A DNA stretch of 64,000 nucleotides from Amia ocellicauda. Its lineage: Eukaryota > Chordata > Actinopteri > Amiiformes > Amiidae. Positions 35,270 through 48,176 of the stretch are shown here, one piece after another. The translations under genes and the position numbers were made by a program. The notes under the pieces are model-generated. The model ran no database searches. It was given only the letters and a program-made list of their open reading frames with translations, and was not told where the DNA came from. The number at the start of each line of letters is the position of its first letter. Within the stretch, counting starts at the first letter, position 1. The stretch covers positions 23,786,339 through 23,850,338 of the forward strand of contig NC_089854.1 in the NCBI RefSeq assembly GCF_036373705.1. The letters run 5' to 3'.

Positions 35270-38200
35270 AATTTTCTGCTTTGCAATAGTCCGGAGAAAC
35301 AAACCTTGCCTTTTACTGCACCTTCAGTCTTGTACGTTTATTTTTCCCTCTCACCTGCCTTTCTCCATAACTGAAAAAGGTTTCCAATCCCACAATAGGT
35401 TTCTGGGCCAGTGTTTTATGGAGACAAGCAAAGTTGACATATTTTGAGAGTTAATTCAGTTGTTCTGGAGGTTCAAAACAAGCTTTTTCTTACTGTGTAA
35501 AATGCGGAGTTACTGATTTCAGTCATGCTGGCAACCCAAAATCACCTTTGACATTTGGAAGAAAATACTATTTTTTGGTCTTTAAATTTATTGTGAAAAG
35601 TAATTTTTAAGCAATTGTAAATGGACAAATATTCCTGGATTTGGCATTTTTTCTTTCTGACACTGTCTCTGACTGGAATGTACCCAATACTCTGAAACAT
35701 TGACAAGCTTTTCTGCTAAAGATATAGTGCTGCTGTTGTAGTCTTTGTTTTAATAATACCATTTTGTTAGCTCTTCACGAGCAGAAAATAAAATGTGTTA
35801 TGTCTGTAAGAATATTTTTCTGGTTCGTTTTTTGCAATTTCAATTGTGTTAACTCAGGCCTGTCATTGATACAAATTTATTGGCAAATTACATAAATTAC
35901 AGAAAAACTAGCTTATGAAGAGTGCCTTTCATCAAGTTTGCTTCTGTTTTTCTTAAATACACTGTATTGCCTTTTACATATCCAGGAACAACATTTTGAG
36001 AGTACAGGACGCTTCACATTTTAAAATGTAAAACAAAATCTCAATTTCTCCTGCCTTAACGGCACCACAATTTTCCTATAAGTGTCAGAATTACAAATAA
36101 GCTTAAATTACAACACACTTCTCCTTACATTGTCCATTTCAAATCTAAATTCAATTATATGGCTCTGATTTGATTGCAGAAGTGACCACCTCCCGATTCA
36201 AAAACACTTTGGTACGGTTTTTCACTAGTTTAAGGGGTGTCCCTTAAACTGAACTGGACCCCTGTTCTTGATTTGTCCAGAGGAGAACCATGTAAATGTG
36301 TGTTCATGTGGGAAAGCAGTCTCACTCAGGCGCTAACCAGTAGTTCCAACAGAGCCGCCACCGAGTGCATCCTGTAGAAGACCCCCAGCGGCTGGCCCAG
36401 GTTCACGATCACAAACCAGGCAGAGAACCCAAAGAACTGCTTCCCGAGCTCGTTCTCAAACTGGGGGTGGGCGCCAAAGGCCGGGATTACCCACAGCTGC
36501 AACAAAACACAGGACGACAGGCTGAAATAGAGCTCTATAGGAGATGCCAGATTCTGGTATTGATTCTTATTCACATTCATTTGTGGTTTTACCAGAATTA
36601 ATTTTTAGCGATATCAATTTTCCTTCATGATGGATTACAAATTAATGACTGGAGGTGTTAAGAAAACCACAAAGTGCCAAAAATAGCAGCATAGACGTAG
36701 TACAGTTTATAACCTAGGCATTACATTTCCTATTACGTTTAAATTGTTTTTTTTAATATGTGTAGGACCTACCATTATATTAGCCAGTATGAGGAAAGCA
36801 CAGATCTCCTGCAGCACTCTTCTGCTCCAGTTATATCTGTTGTCAGCAGGGGGCGCCGTTTTCACTCCCTCTTCGCTCTTTTCCATCGAAGACTCATCTC
36901 CCGCACCATCTACAACTTCCATTTTGTCCTCTGTATTCTTTGGACCTTTCTGTGCTTGGAAAGAAGTGGGGTTATCAGCAATCAGATGTGGAGTTTTTGC
37001 ACATAAACCCTTACTTTGTTCTTGCTGGAATAAAATCATTGGGTGGACAATCTTTGCAAAGTTTAAGAAAATTATGATAAATACTGATGCTCAGCTGCTG
37101 ATGTCCTGGGTATTTATTTCCATCTTTAATTTAGAGGCATTACAAGCCTTGTGAAAGAAGGCAGACAAATCTTTTTATGTAAGATTTTTTAATTTGAGGT
37201 AAAACATTTATTCAAGAAAATTCAAGAAGATGAATTTCATAATAGAGAGAAGAAAATGGTACTTGCCTTGAAACATGCGTTGTACTGCCCAGTCTTGATC
37301 TTTGCATGTCTGAGGGAGACACTGGGATGGCGATGTAGGCCCCCAATGATGAAAATGTTCTGGAGGACCAGCTCAAATAGGCTGAGCAGGGAGTAGGACA
37401 GATCCATATTTCCTAGCAGCCCATCGGGCCCAATGGCAAAGGAGGCCACCAAAGAAAAGTAGGAGACCGCAAGCTGGCCTAGTGCCGCTGCCACCAGCAG
37501 AACTACATCCAGATTGCGGGTGGGATTGTGACGTGTGTCCTTTGCTCTAGCCTCCAGTTTGTGAATAATTATGCCAGTCAGTGTGCAGAAGGACATGACT
37601 GGGATGATGGCTAGGTGGAAGCCATAAAACAACAGGAACGCATTGTTGTGCCAAGACTCTAAGCTCACCCACACTTGGTACAGGATAAAGATGGCTATGC
37701 CAACAACCAGGACCAGCAAGCCTAGTAAAGGTCCTAATATTATCCCTCCACGGCGCATCACTCGAAGATTCAACTTCTGGGGATCGTGTTGGTGGGAGTG
37801 AGGGTCTACGTGCCTACCCACGTTTTTCCACATGACGTACACCATGCAGTCAGCCATCAGGTAGTACTCAATGTTGAAGGGGTAGAGCACCTCGTAGCCC
37901 TTTCGAAAAACACGACACACTGTTTGCGCCTCACACTGACAGAGGGAACCATTAGTCAGACCTGAAATTAAACCAAGATCCTTGGATTCATATGAAACAA
38001 GCAATACTTAACCACTACAAAAACAAAAACAGTTTTCACAATCAGAGTTACATTTAGGACTGTCCTCTTGCAACTGGTTTAAGGAAGGGAATGCTGCATA
38101 TTAGTGGTAGCCTGAGGCTTAAGAATGGCTCAATGTACAATTAAAGAACGAAAGAGGTCTTTAGTTTTTAAGAAAACTATTTTACCATCTACTACATAAA

Positions 38201-40240
38201 TAAATAATTTGAAGTTAATTTAAATAAGGTCTCTAGACAGAAAAAAGCTAAGGGACCCTGCTGAATTAGAATGTGGAAAACAATACCGATGTCAGATTCC
38301 TCTAGGATGTCTGTAACAGAGGTGTTAGTGAAGATTCCTCTTTCCCCCTTCTGTATTTCAATCTCCAGGTGGACAGTGTCTTCAGTCACAGCACTGAGCC
38401 ACAGAAGCAGGTCAGTAGTGAGAACCAGCACCAGGCCAGCCCTGAAGAAAAAAGTACAGCTTTTCCTCGGTTTTCATTCTTACCATCACAGGCTTCACGG
38501 AGACTAAACAACTTACTTGTTACAGAGTTATTATACTATTAATAAAAAATACTTATTTGTAATAACATTAAATTCTTGCTGTAGGTAGATTTGTGATAGT
38601 ACGGTATGGTCACCTGGTGAGGATCTTGTGTCGGTGGATGCAGTCTTTGGAGTGAGCCCATAACAGGTACGTCTACACCCAAACAAAAACATGACTTAAG
38701 TTTGTCAAAAAAAATAAAGCATCATGTTCTTTGGCTTTACGCATACTTATTAATGGTAATTAAAAGTGTGAAAACAATTTAATCTCAATGCAAATAGGTT
38801 ATTTTCACAGACTGTGTAAGCACTCCAAGCCAATTCCTGCCATCATATTAATGCACTAGCCGCGTGCCACCATCCCATACCTGCAGTCCAAGAAAGGGGG
38901 CTTCAACGAAGGGCAAGAGTACTTTAGCAGTTGGTTTGCACTCCTTCAGAATTACATAATAGCCCATCTTGAACACTTGGAGCAGAAGACTGCAGGCTGT
39001 GAACACCAGGAGGACCACTGAGGGGAAACACAACCATTCACAGTGCATCTATTAGTTCACACATATAAAGGGGATATAAAGGGCTTAAATTGCTATAATT
39101 GCTTAAAAATGAATTACTGCCCTCCAGAAAGTCTTTCTTTTGACTTCTTTCCATTGACAAATTATGTTGAACATTAACAGATTTGACTGCTAAGCAGAGC
39201 TGTGTCAGAGAGCCATTACCTGTCATGCAGAAGCCGCCAGCATGGTGATCTGTGTGTGGAGAAATGCCCGGCTGTCTCCGAGTCCAAAAGAGGTACCACA
39301 AAATCCATAAAAGACTGAGTCCCATCAGCAGCAGAATGAACACCTGGGGCTCCTGGTGCTGTAGGCCATCGGGGTTAAAGGACTCTCCTATTACAAAAGC
39401 TGCCCCCAGAAGCACTAAATTTAGAGCTATCAGCCCCGAAACCAGCCTCCGTCCACTTGGGGCCCACACCACCACTGGGTCCATCTCATCCCCTGCCTCC
39501 TCTGGCTGGGCAGCAAGGCCTGGGCCTGGACTGTCATTTTCCTCCATGTCATTTGTCTCAGACATGTTTTCAGTTTCCCCTGTTCTGTGACACTTACAGT
39601 CAAGAACTCAAGCAAAGGTTTCCAGCTTTCCTGAACCGGGCTTATTAAATCTGAGGTAAGGGAATAACGTCACCAGACTTTTTTCTGTATATTCTTTTTA
39701 TTTGTTAGGTTCCCTTCTTAGGTTCTTGGGCTTATGCCTAGTTAGTCATCTAGGTGTGCATTTGTTTCATCATACTATGAAAACATCCACCTCCACATGG
39801 CAAAGCAAAACAATGTGTTAGTTTCCACATAATTATGCTGCAAAAAACAAGGCAAACTCAGATCAACATCAATCAATTCAAGATCTTAATGAGGAAATAT
39901 TTCACATCCAGTCAGATTTAAATAACATAGGCCTACACGTGTGTTCACTTGATCCATCATTCAGTACTGTGATGTTACAGTCATTCAGTCTTTATTGTAA
40001 TATTGTGTCAGTTTATATTACACTCATGTTCAAACACAAAGTAAAGAAGTACTCCTTTGTAAAGTAGCATAATGTCTTTTTTTGTTTACCTTCATTTATA
40101 GTCACGTTTTCCCTCTATAATTGCATATCGGATTGCATAGCAAACTGGTCCCATTTTAAAATGCATTGTTTTTAATGGAATCAGGCTTTAAAATTAATAT
40201 AGTTTTATTGCATAATATGGATAAGTACATAAAGTGACGT
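35270..40240. repeat. Segmental duplication unit 2 (otop3 copy 2)
   Basis: Alignable to 12,970-18,500 of unit 1 on both sides of the gene (CACCTTCAGTCTTGTA near 35,320 and 13,026; TGCATATCGGATTGCATAGC near 40,122 and 18,375). Unlike unit 3 it carries no hid1 terminal exon. Confidence 0.8.
36326..39565 (-). CDS. otop3: Otopetrin-3-like proton channel, copy 2 (intact)
   Basis: Exons: 39220-39565, 38881-39017, 38614-38672, 38287-38441, 37267-37961, 36773-37024, 36326-36496. They total 1,815 nt, 604 residues plus stop, phases consistent. The start ATG (MSETNDMEENDSPG) corresponds to those of the other copies. Membrane segments include [100 protein letters not shown] and VLQEICAFLILANIMLWVIP, in keeping with a twelve-helix otopetrin. 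YPFNIEYYLMADC and VMWKNVGRHVDPHSHQH are conserved family blocks with a His-rich loop. Exon 6 starts after a normal CAG acceptor (QEQSKG). Exon 5 ends with an AAG|GCAAGT donor. OTOP3 is assigned from hid1 linkage and similarity; OTOP1-like is the alternative. Confidence 0.93.
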
Positions 40241-41572
40241 AAATACATTTTTCAGACTTAGAAGAAAAAATTGGGAGTAGTTTGAACTGTTCATGATTCA
40301 TTATAACTCAATAATATTACATATACTTTTTCTATGAAGATATGAGCTAGTGGAATGCATCAGTATATTTGAGGACATATGGTTATATAGATATGACAAA
40401 GAGTGACATTTGAGACATTTAATAAAGGCTAAATGTTGATCTAGTCATATTCCTGATATGTTTACTTGTCAAATGTGATTTGTAACGGTTGTTCTTGTGT
40501 GTGGCTGGTGAGATTATACCTGGTCCTGATTTTTATATTTGTTTGTATTATGATTTTGGTAAGGTGGCGGTGTTTTTCACACGTTGTCTTTGAATGGATT
40601 GCTGATTGTGATACTGTTTTGCACAGTAACTCACTGGCGAATTGTATGGTACTCTTGGTTTGCACAACCGCCACTCCATTTGTGCGTATTTTTGCAGTAA
40701 CGCCCAGACTTAAATATTACTCGACAGCTTAAGTGCAAAGAAAATACATATTTCTGCAAAGCAATTATTTAAGCCACACAATTAATTATGCTTGTTTTGT
40801 AGCCTACGCCACCCGACATTTCCGACTCGTTTGCGACATAGTCTGTAGTGTTTCCCAATATGTCCTGTAGGTGATACAGAGGTGAGATGATAGTGTCTCT
40901 CTTTCACTGATAGTAATTCAAGAGATATACCCAACTGGACAATACCGTATTCAAATTCAAAGCATTACATTCAAAGATTTACAAATGTGTAGTAATAGGG
41001 TAGTACAAAATACAATAAGCATACTTCCTAGTATAGTAATCCCTCAAGATTTGTCAATCGAATTAAGCGATTTATAAATTCGTGGAAATCTTAGGTTTAT
41101 TTTACTAAAGCCTTGTCATAAATCTACAATTAAACCAGAAATATGTTTACAACAAACTTCTTCTCATTTAGTTTAATATAAAGTGCATAAATACATTTGG
41201 GCAACAAAGAGTTCAGTTTATTAAGTACGTTTTAATATAACATTTCGACTGCTAAAAAGTTTGACTACTATACGTTTTACAACATATAGACAATATTGAG
41301 TCTCAAATGCAAAACCCAAACAAAGTGTATGACCTTGAATTTAAATCGATTTTAAATGTAGTCAAAATTAAAATGTATTTCTCCTATCGCTTTGTCAGAA
41401 TGTATAACTGCTAAAAATGAATATTGTTTGAGAGCATGCCGAGCAATCGAGAAAGCCTCTGCTTTTCCTTCAGTTCGCATTACAGAGCTCTGACCATGAG
41501 TTCCAGGTGGCCTGGTAGCAGCGACAGTTCTCGATAGGCGCATTTACACTGCCATTTGTGATCCAGATCAAA
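40240..41572. other. AT-rich spacer between otop3 copy 2 and L2-like LINE
   Basis: No coding frame with recognisable similarity. Short frames near 40,466-40,740 are unsupported. A short piece at 41,455-41,500 (CTTTTCCTTCAGTTCGCATT) recurs at 32,834, so an unclassified repeat is present. Confidence 0.45.
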
Positions 41573-43725
41573 TTATTATTATTATTATTATTTTTATTTC
41601 TTGGCAGACGCCCTTATCCAGGGCGACTTACAACATAAGTGTAAAACAAAGTGCAAAAATACAGTTAAGTACAAGGCATCAATCATTACAAATTCAATTT
41701 AACTAAAACATAGGAATTCAAAATATATTTTACAGGAAAACAATCAAGAACGCAAGAAGCATAATAAAACTGTGAAGTGCTATCTAGCAGGGATGAAAGA
41801 ACTAATATTACAAGTACTATTGGAAAAGATGCGTTTTGAGTAAACGCCGGAATGAGGTCAAGGACTCTGCTGTTTTGACTTCGGTGGGCAGGTCGTTCCA
41901 CCATTTAGGGGCCAGGGATGAGAAGGAGCGGCTCTGGAGGAAGGAAAGTGGAGAGGAGGCAGAGTTAGTCTTCTGGCACTGGAGGACCACAGTGGTCTGG
42001 AGGGGATGTATGGGGAGACAAGGGTCTGAAGGTAGCTTGGTGCAGTGTGGTCGAGACAGCGGTAGGTGAGGGTCAATGTCTTGAACTGAATGTGTGCTGG
42101 TATCGGGAGCCAGTGGAGGGAGCGGAGTAACGTGTGCGAAGCGGGGCAGAGAGAATATCAGACGAGCCGCAGAGTTCTGGATGAGCTGGAGCGGCAGGTA
42201 GTAGATGCAGGCAGGCCGGCCAGGAGGGAGTTGCAGTAGTCCAGGTGGGAGAGGACCAGTGACTGGACGGGCAGCTGAGTGGAGTAGTCGGTGAGGAAGG
42301 GACGGATCCGGCGTATGTTGCTCAGGAAGAATCTGCAGGTGCATGTCAGCGTGGTGATGTGCTGGGTGTAGGAGAGCGCAGGATCGAGGGTGACTCCTAG
42401 ATTTTTAGCGGAAGAAGGAGAGAGTGTGGTGGATTCCAAGGGGATCGAGATGGGGAGGTCAGCAGAAGGTGAGGAAGAATGGGGGAAAAACAGGAGAAAA
42501 CGATTTGGAGAGGTTGAGCTTGAGGTGGTGCGAGTGCATCCAGGTGGAAATGGCAGACAAGCAGGAAGAGATGCGAGAGGGGATGAGAGGGTCGGAAGAG
42601 GGAAAAGACAGGAAGATCTGGGCATCATCAGCGTAGAAGTGGTAGGAGAAACCATGAGATGCGATGAGGGGGCCCAGGGAGTGAGTGTAGAGAGAGAACA
42701 GGAGCGGGCCCAGGACCGGTGAGGAGAGGTTGGGGGGTGGATGAGGAGCCTCGCCATGTCACTTGGTAGGACCGGTCACTAAGGTAGAAGGAGAACCAGG
42801 TGAGAGCAGTCCCAGAGATTCCAAGGTCAGCGAGGCAGGAGAGGAGGATGGAGTGATCAACGGTGTCAAATGCTGCGGAGAGGTCAAGGAGGATGAGGAC
42901 TGAGGAGAGGGAGGCCACCTGAGCACTGCTGAGGGAGTCAGTGACAGCCAGAAGAGCCGTCTCAGTGGAGTGAGCTGTGCGGAAGCCGGATTGCAGAGGA
43001 TCAAGGAGTGAGTGTTGGGACAGAAAGTCAGAGAGCTGATGGTGGACTGCCCGCTCGAGAGTCTTTGAGAGGAAGGGAAGTAGGGAGTCAGGGCGGTAGT
43101 TCTGAGGAGAGGTGGGGTCAAGAGTAGGTTTCTTGAGCAGTGGGATGACAGCAGCTTGTTTAAATGCAGAGGGGAAACAGCCAGAGATGAGTGAGGATTT
43201 GAGGAGGGAGAAGATGAAGGGGAGAAGATCAGGAGCGGTTGCTTGGAAGAGGCGAGAAGGGAGAGGGTCCAGGGCACATGTTGTAGGTTTGTGATGTAGG
43301 AGGAGAGCAGAAACTTCAGCATCTGAGAGAGGCGAGAATGAAGAAAAGGAAGCTTGATCAGTGGGAGGTTTGGGTGTGATGGGAGATGAGGGAGGAGTAT
43401 TGAAGAGCCTGCGGATGTCTGCAATCTTGGAGGAGAAGAAGGAGGCGAAATCATCAGCCGTGAGAGATGGGGGAGGAGGAGGGGGAGGGGGGTCAAGGAG
43501 GGAGGAGAAGGTGGAGAAGAGTTTGCGCGGGTTGTTGACAGTGGATTCGAAGAGAGATTGGAAGTAAGACTTCTTGGCTTCAAATGCATCAGTACCATTT
43601 GATCCTGGCAGTGAGGGCACTTGACCAGCTCCAGTTCCATCATGCACTGCGCTGCAATGACCTTGTTTGTTTTGAAGGCAGGCGGCAGACAGACATCCTT
43701 CACTTTCCTTATTCTATATAAAATA
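41573..43725 (-). mobile_element. L2-like non-LTR retrotransposon, 5'-truncated and frame-broken
   Basis: The minus strand encodes, from 43,650, SKIADIRRLFNTPPSSP, FKQAAVIPLLKKPTLDP, NYRPDSLLPFLSKTLERAVH, LQSGFRTAHSTETALLAVTD and LDLSAAFDTVDHSILLSCLA, the fingers and palm of an L2/Jockey-type reverse transcriptase. After frame changes follow NLGVTLDPALSYTQHI, LSNIRRIRPFL, LVLSHLDYCNSLLAGLPA and LIQNSAARLIF, with the C-terminal SLAPKWWNDLPTEVKTA block. The 3' end is GTCGCCCTGGATAAGGGCGT, CTGCCAAG, AATAA and then (TAA)n at 41,573. The same tail marks the short fragments elsewhere in the window. The endonuclease is missing at the 5' side. The GA-rich + strand frames over it are artefacts. Confidence 0.88.
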
Positions 43726-43785
43726 TTGTTAAATTTAACAGTAAATGGATTGTTATTTTATGTTAGCAACAACAACAACATCAAC

Positions 43786-43819
<34 letters not shown>

Positions 43820-44859
43820 GTATTTTTATTTATAGTGCTTCGGTTGCGAAAAAAATATGCAAGTGCGTTGGTTTAAGTGTTAGAATAATTCGTAATGAGA
43901 TAAAATGACTTTTTGATAAAGCTATACAGGGTTTCCCCCAGAACGAGGGCCAGGGCGCCTGTGCGCTTGTGCTTTGTGAATATAATAATTTGACTGGTTA
44001 CAGCTACCCATGTTCTCTGAATACATACATAACGTTATGTTTAGATGAGCTACAGATGATAAAAATAGAGAGGATCGAGCAGTGGCGTCTCGGTGGGGAT
44101 TTGGGGGCTTGCGGGGGCTACAACTACGCCAAAATGTCTTAGCCCCCCCTTAAGCAATTAGCCCCCCCAACTTAAAGCAATTAGCTAATATTGCAATTAT
44201 TTGCAATCGGTAAAGTTTAAAAACAAAATCTTTCTGTATGAACTCACGTTTTACACTCTAAGAAGTGAAGGTTGTAATAAGAACCTTTTTGGATTCCAGG
44301 GTTGATACTGTGGAGGATCCTTAAGATCCTTATTAGAGCCCTTTGCCAAGGTTCCCTGCAAACAAGGATCCTTAAAGAACATTAAATGTATCTTAAATCA
44401 ACCGCGATCATGATGAAAAAGGTTTCTTAAATGCTCCCTTAATTGTGTTTACGATGGAGCTTGCATTTATTAAACGAACCCTTTAATGAAAATAAACTCA
44501 TGAAGAACCCAAAGGCCTCATAGATTGCTGTACTTGGCTGTGACAAAGAAAAACAATTATACCTCGCACTGAACTGGTCATTTTAACGACTTAACTTTCT
44601 TCCAAATTAAACCAGCGGTGCCCCTTCTTCCTGAAACTGAAACAAACTGCAGTTGATTTCTGTGGTTAGTTTATGATTGAAATAGGATGTTTCTCGATAC
44701 TGCATTCTACATTTCCCACGTAGCCCAGCCACCTTGTGGTAAACATATGAACGACAGCTCATTTAGGCAATCTGTAGTGGTGGTGGGCTAATATAGCCTA
44801 AACAAACTGTTACCCGCATTAAAGGGCTCCAATATTTTTTGCGGCTCCAGGAAAAGTAT

Positions 44860-44892
<33 letters not shown>

Positions 44893-45600
44893 TTGTTTTG
44901 TTTTGTTTTGTTTTGTTTTTTGTTTTGTTTTTTGTCAAAAATGGCTCTTCCAGTAGTAAAAGTTGCCGACCCCTGCCCTAGGGGATGTGTTAAAAACATG
45001 TCACTATTACAAAATGTAGCTGGTTGATTGCCTTTTTTTTCTTACAGATGTCTTTAGATAAGGCAGTTAATTAGAATAACAAAATAATATAATAAAGAAT
45101 GACATGTTACATTTTTTACTCTCGTGTAACACTAGTGGCACATGTTTTGGGGGAATGACCCATGACATACATTTTTTGGACGTATGTGTTAGTGCGCATG
45201 CAAAGACACGTGTGACCGCTGATAGTTGATCTTGATCAAATGACAGTGTAGACACAACACCACTGACCTGGATCAGAAATGTCAGTGTAAAACCGCCTAA
45301 TAAGTAAGATTGTCTTTGATCTTTTTATTTTATAGTGCTTTGTATGTATTTTAATTGCATACAATGGATATGATGTTGTATCTGTATAAATTAAGATTTT
45401 ATAGAACAATCTTTCACCTTATTACTTTAAGTATAATAGAGGTGTATAACATATGGTGTCTAAGTAACGCATATTGTTACATATTAATTGTTTGCTATGT
45501 GATTATGATCCTGGAGTTGGGCGATTCTCGCCCACACTAAGTTTTCCAGGAACGCAAATTTTGCGGATCAACAGGGATGACTGTACAATGAACTAATTAG
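43726..45600. other. Repeat-rich spacer, no gene
   Basis: Contains (AAT)n at 43,782-43,820, an unclassified dispersed repeat with AAGAACC/GGATCCTTAA motifs at about 44,255-44,515, (AT)n then (TTTTG)n at 44,868-44,935, and a hAT-like end at about 44,940-44,978 (complement of CAGGGGTCGGCAACTTTTAC). No coding frame is supported. Confidence 0.6.
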
Positions 45601-45616
45601 TGCAGACATAACACAG

Positions 45617-45945
45617 TTAAGTCCTAGGTAAGTGCAAAAGGGAGGGGAAGTCATAGGAGAAGTCACAGTAACGCAATAGAGGAATGACGCTGAAGGATAG
45701 TTCAATAAAATGGATAAGCAGCCCAGCCCAGTGTTTTGAATAATCGCTGAGGGGTGGTCTGGGACTGTGTGGTCCTGACTTCAGTGGGAAGGTCGTTTCA
45801 CCTATTAGGGGCAAGGGTGGAAATAGAGTGGAAAGTCTTATGGCACAGGAGGACCAGAGAGGTCTGAATGCACTATTGGGAGGGATGAGAGTCTGTAGGT
45901 AACGCGCAATCTGGTTGAGGCAGCGGTAAATAAGAGACATTTTGT
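45617..45945 (-). repeat. L2-like LINE 3' fragment
   Basis: The minus strand reads MSLIYRCLNQIARYLQTLIP, LWSSCAIRL and PLIGETTFPLKSG, a diverged copy of the C-terminal block of the LINE at 41.6-43.7 kb. It abuts the left edge of duplication unit 3, so it marks or postdates that breakpoint. Confidence 0.7.
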
Positions 45946-46216
45946 AGGGGTTCCTGGATCACCATGGCTTCTAGTTTTCATTCTCACTGAGCTATTAGGT
46001 TTTTAACTGACAACTCGTGTGTTACCAGACCTATTTAGTCATTTTATTTTCAGCTGAAAATAAATGCATTGTGGTGCAATGCATTATCACCTCAATTAGG
46101 TAGTTGAGAGCTCAATTGGAATTAAGTGAACGTTACAGGATCTGTCCAGGAACAGGGGTGGCAAAAGGCCTTTCGAGTAAAATTAAATGTCTGGCATTTC
46201 CTTTTCCTGCTTTAGT

Positions 46217-46280
46217 AATGTGGACCCTCCGATCTGGTAAGACACTGAAGTCAAGCTCTTCGAGATCCAGAGAGTGTAGA
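46217..46280 (+). pseudogene. hid1: Duplicated terminal exon of hid1, dead
   Basis: After a TTTAG acceptor the sequence reads NVDPPIW, then a TAA in place of the Tyr codon, then [12 protein letters not shown] and TAG, i.e. the last hid1 exon (11,458-11,521) with a nonsense change and Asp to Glu. The preceding intron and the following 3' UTR (CCGCCCCCTAGTGGGG) are duplicated too, so it arose by DNA duplication. No other hid1 exon is found nearby, so it cannot be spliced to a hid1 transcript except by read-through over 34 kb. Confidence 0.92.
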
Positions 46281-46520
46281 AGGGAGAGCTGCTGCCAGAA
46301 GTTGGACAGTGTGTAACCGCCCCCTAGTGGGGCACATAATGTTCAGTTTCTGAGAAACCCTGCACCCCTTCAACTTCCACTAGGACGTTCCCTTCAAACC
46401 TGGAATAAGTCTGGTTGCTCTCCTCTGAACTGACACATACAGAGCCACAACACATGACTGCAGGGATTAGTATAACAATAGGCATTGTACACTCCCCTTT
46501 AATGGAAGGGTGGGTATATA

Positions 46521-47732
46521 CACTCACCTAAAGGATTATTAGGAACACCATACTAATACTGTGTTTGACCCCCTTTTGCCTTCAGAACTGCCTTAATTCT
46601 ACGTGGCATTGATTCAACAAGGTGCTGAAAGCATTCTTTAGAAATGTTGGCCCATATTGATAGGATAGCATCTTGCAGTTGATGGAGATTTGTGGGATGC
46701 ACATCCAGGGCACGAAGCTCCCGTTCCACCACATCCCAAAGATGCTCTATTGGGTTGAGATCTGGTGACTGTGGGGGCCAGTTTAGTACAGTGAACTCAT
46801 TGTCATGTTCAAGAAACCAATTTGAAATGATTCAACCTTTGTGACATGGTGCATTATCCTGCTGGAAGTAGCCATCAGAGGATGGGTACATGGTGGTCAT
46901 AAAGGGATGGACATGGTCAGAAACAATTCTCAGGTAGGCCGTGGCATTTAAACGATGCCCAATTGGCACTAAGGGGCCTAAAGTGTGCCAAGAAAACATC
47001 CCCCACACCATTACACCACCACCACCAGCCTGCACAGTGGTAACAAGGCATGATGGATCCATGTTCTCATTGTGTTTACGCCAAATTCTGACTCTACCAT
47101 CTGAATGTCTCAACAGAAATCGAGACTCATCAGACCAGGCAACATTTTTCCAGTCTTCAACTGTCCAATTTTGGTGAGCTTGTGCAAATTGTAGCCTATT
47201 TTTCCTATTTGTAGTGGAGATGAGTGGTACCCGGTGGGGTCTTCTGCTGTTGTAGCTCAAGGTTGTAGGTGTTGTGGCTACACAAATGCTTTGCTGCATA
47301 CCTCGGTTGTAACGAGTGGTTATTTCGGTCAAAGTTGCTCTTCTATCAGCTTGAATCAGTCGGCCCATTCTCCTCTGACCTCTAGCATCAACAAGGCATT
47401 TTCGCCCACAGGACGGCCGCATACTGGATGTTTTTCCCTTTTCACACCATTCTTTGTAAACCCTAGAAATGGTTGTGCGTGAAAATCCCAGTAACTGAGC
47501 AGATTGTGAAATACTCAGACCGGCCCGCCTGGCACCAACAACCATGCCACGCTCAAAATTGCTTAAATCACCTTTCTTTCCCATTCAGACATTCAGTTTG
47601 GAGTTCAGGAGATTGTCTTGACCAGGACCACACCCCTAAATGCATTGAAGCAACTGCCATGTGATTGGTTGGTTAGATAATTGCATTAATGAGAAATTGA
47701 ACAGGTGTTCCTAATAATCCTTTAGGTGAGTG
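46521..47732 (-). mobile_element. Tc1-like DD36E element, copy B, inactivated
   Basis: Ends CACTCACCTAAAGGATTATT and complement. The left flank is TA, the right flank has changed. The minus strand codes from 47,584 (MGKKGDLSNFERGMVVGARR) to DNAPCHKG at 46,832, where an Arg codon has become TGA. The remainder up to [10 protein letters not shown] is still recognisable downstream. An in-frame deletion (TTLSYNSRR for TTLRRMGYNSRR) and missing C-terminal function make it inactive. It lies in the duplicated hid1 3' flank, whose unit 1 counterpart (near 12,228) has no insertion. Confidence 0.92.
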
Positions 47733-48176
47733 AACATTTGTGAAAATGCATTTTTAGATGCTCTCAACATGACCATTGATTAGAAAACTTCAAATCTTAA
47801 ATTCCTTTAAATCCTTTAGTGAGACAAGAGTTCTCAGTGTATGGTGGTGCCATTTTAGAAATGTCTTTAGAAATCAACCATGTAATAACATAAATGTTAC
47901 AAAAAAGCACAAATAACAACACCCTTCTCCATATATTCTTTATTTAATTTCTATTTCAAATCGAAATTGAAATGAGAAAGCTATCTAAATTCAAAGATAT
48001 CGCTCTGATTTGATTGCAGAAGTGACCACCTCCCGATTCAAAAACAGTTTGGTACAGTTTTTCACTAGTTTAAGGTTTAAGGGGCGTCCGATACTGGACC
48101 CCTGTTCTTGATTTGTTCAGAGGAGAACCATGTAAATATTCAGTAAATGTGTGTTCATGTGGGAAAGCAGTCTCAC

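Noticed and set aside
42390-43567. Several + strand frames rich in Gly, Glu and Arg
   Set aside because: They are antisense to the L2-like reverse transcriptase and reflect its Pro/Ser/Leu-rich coding strand.
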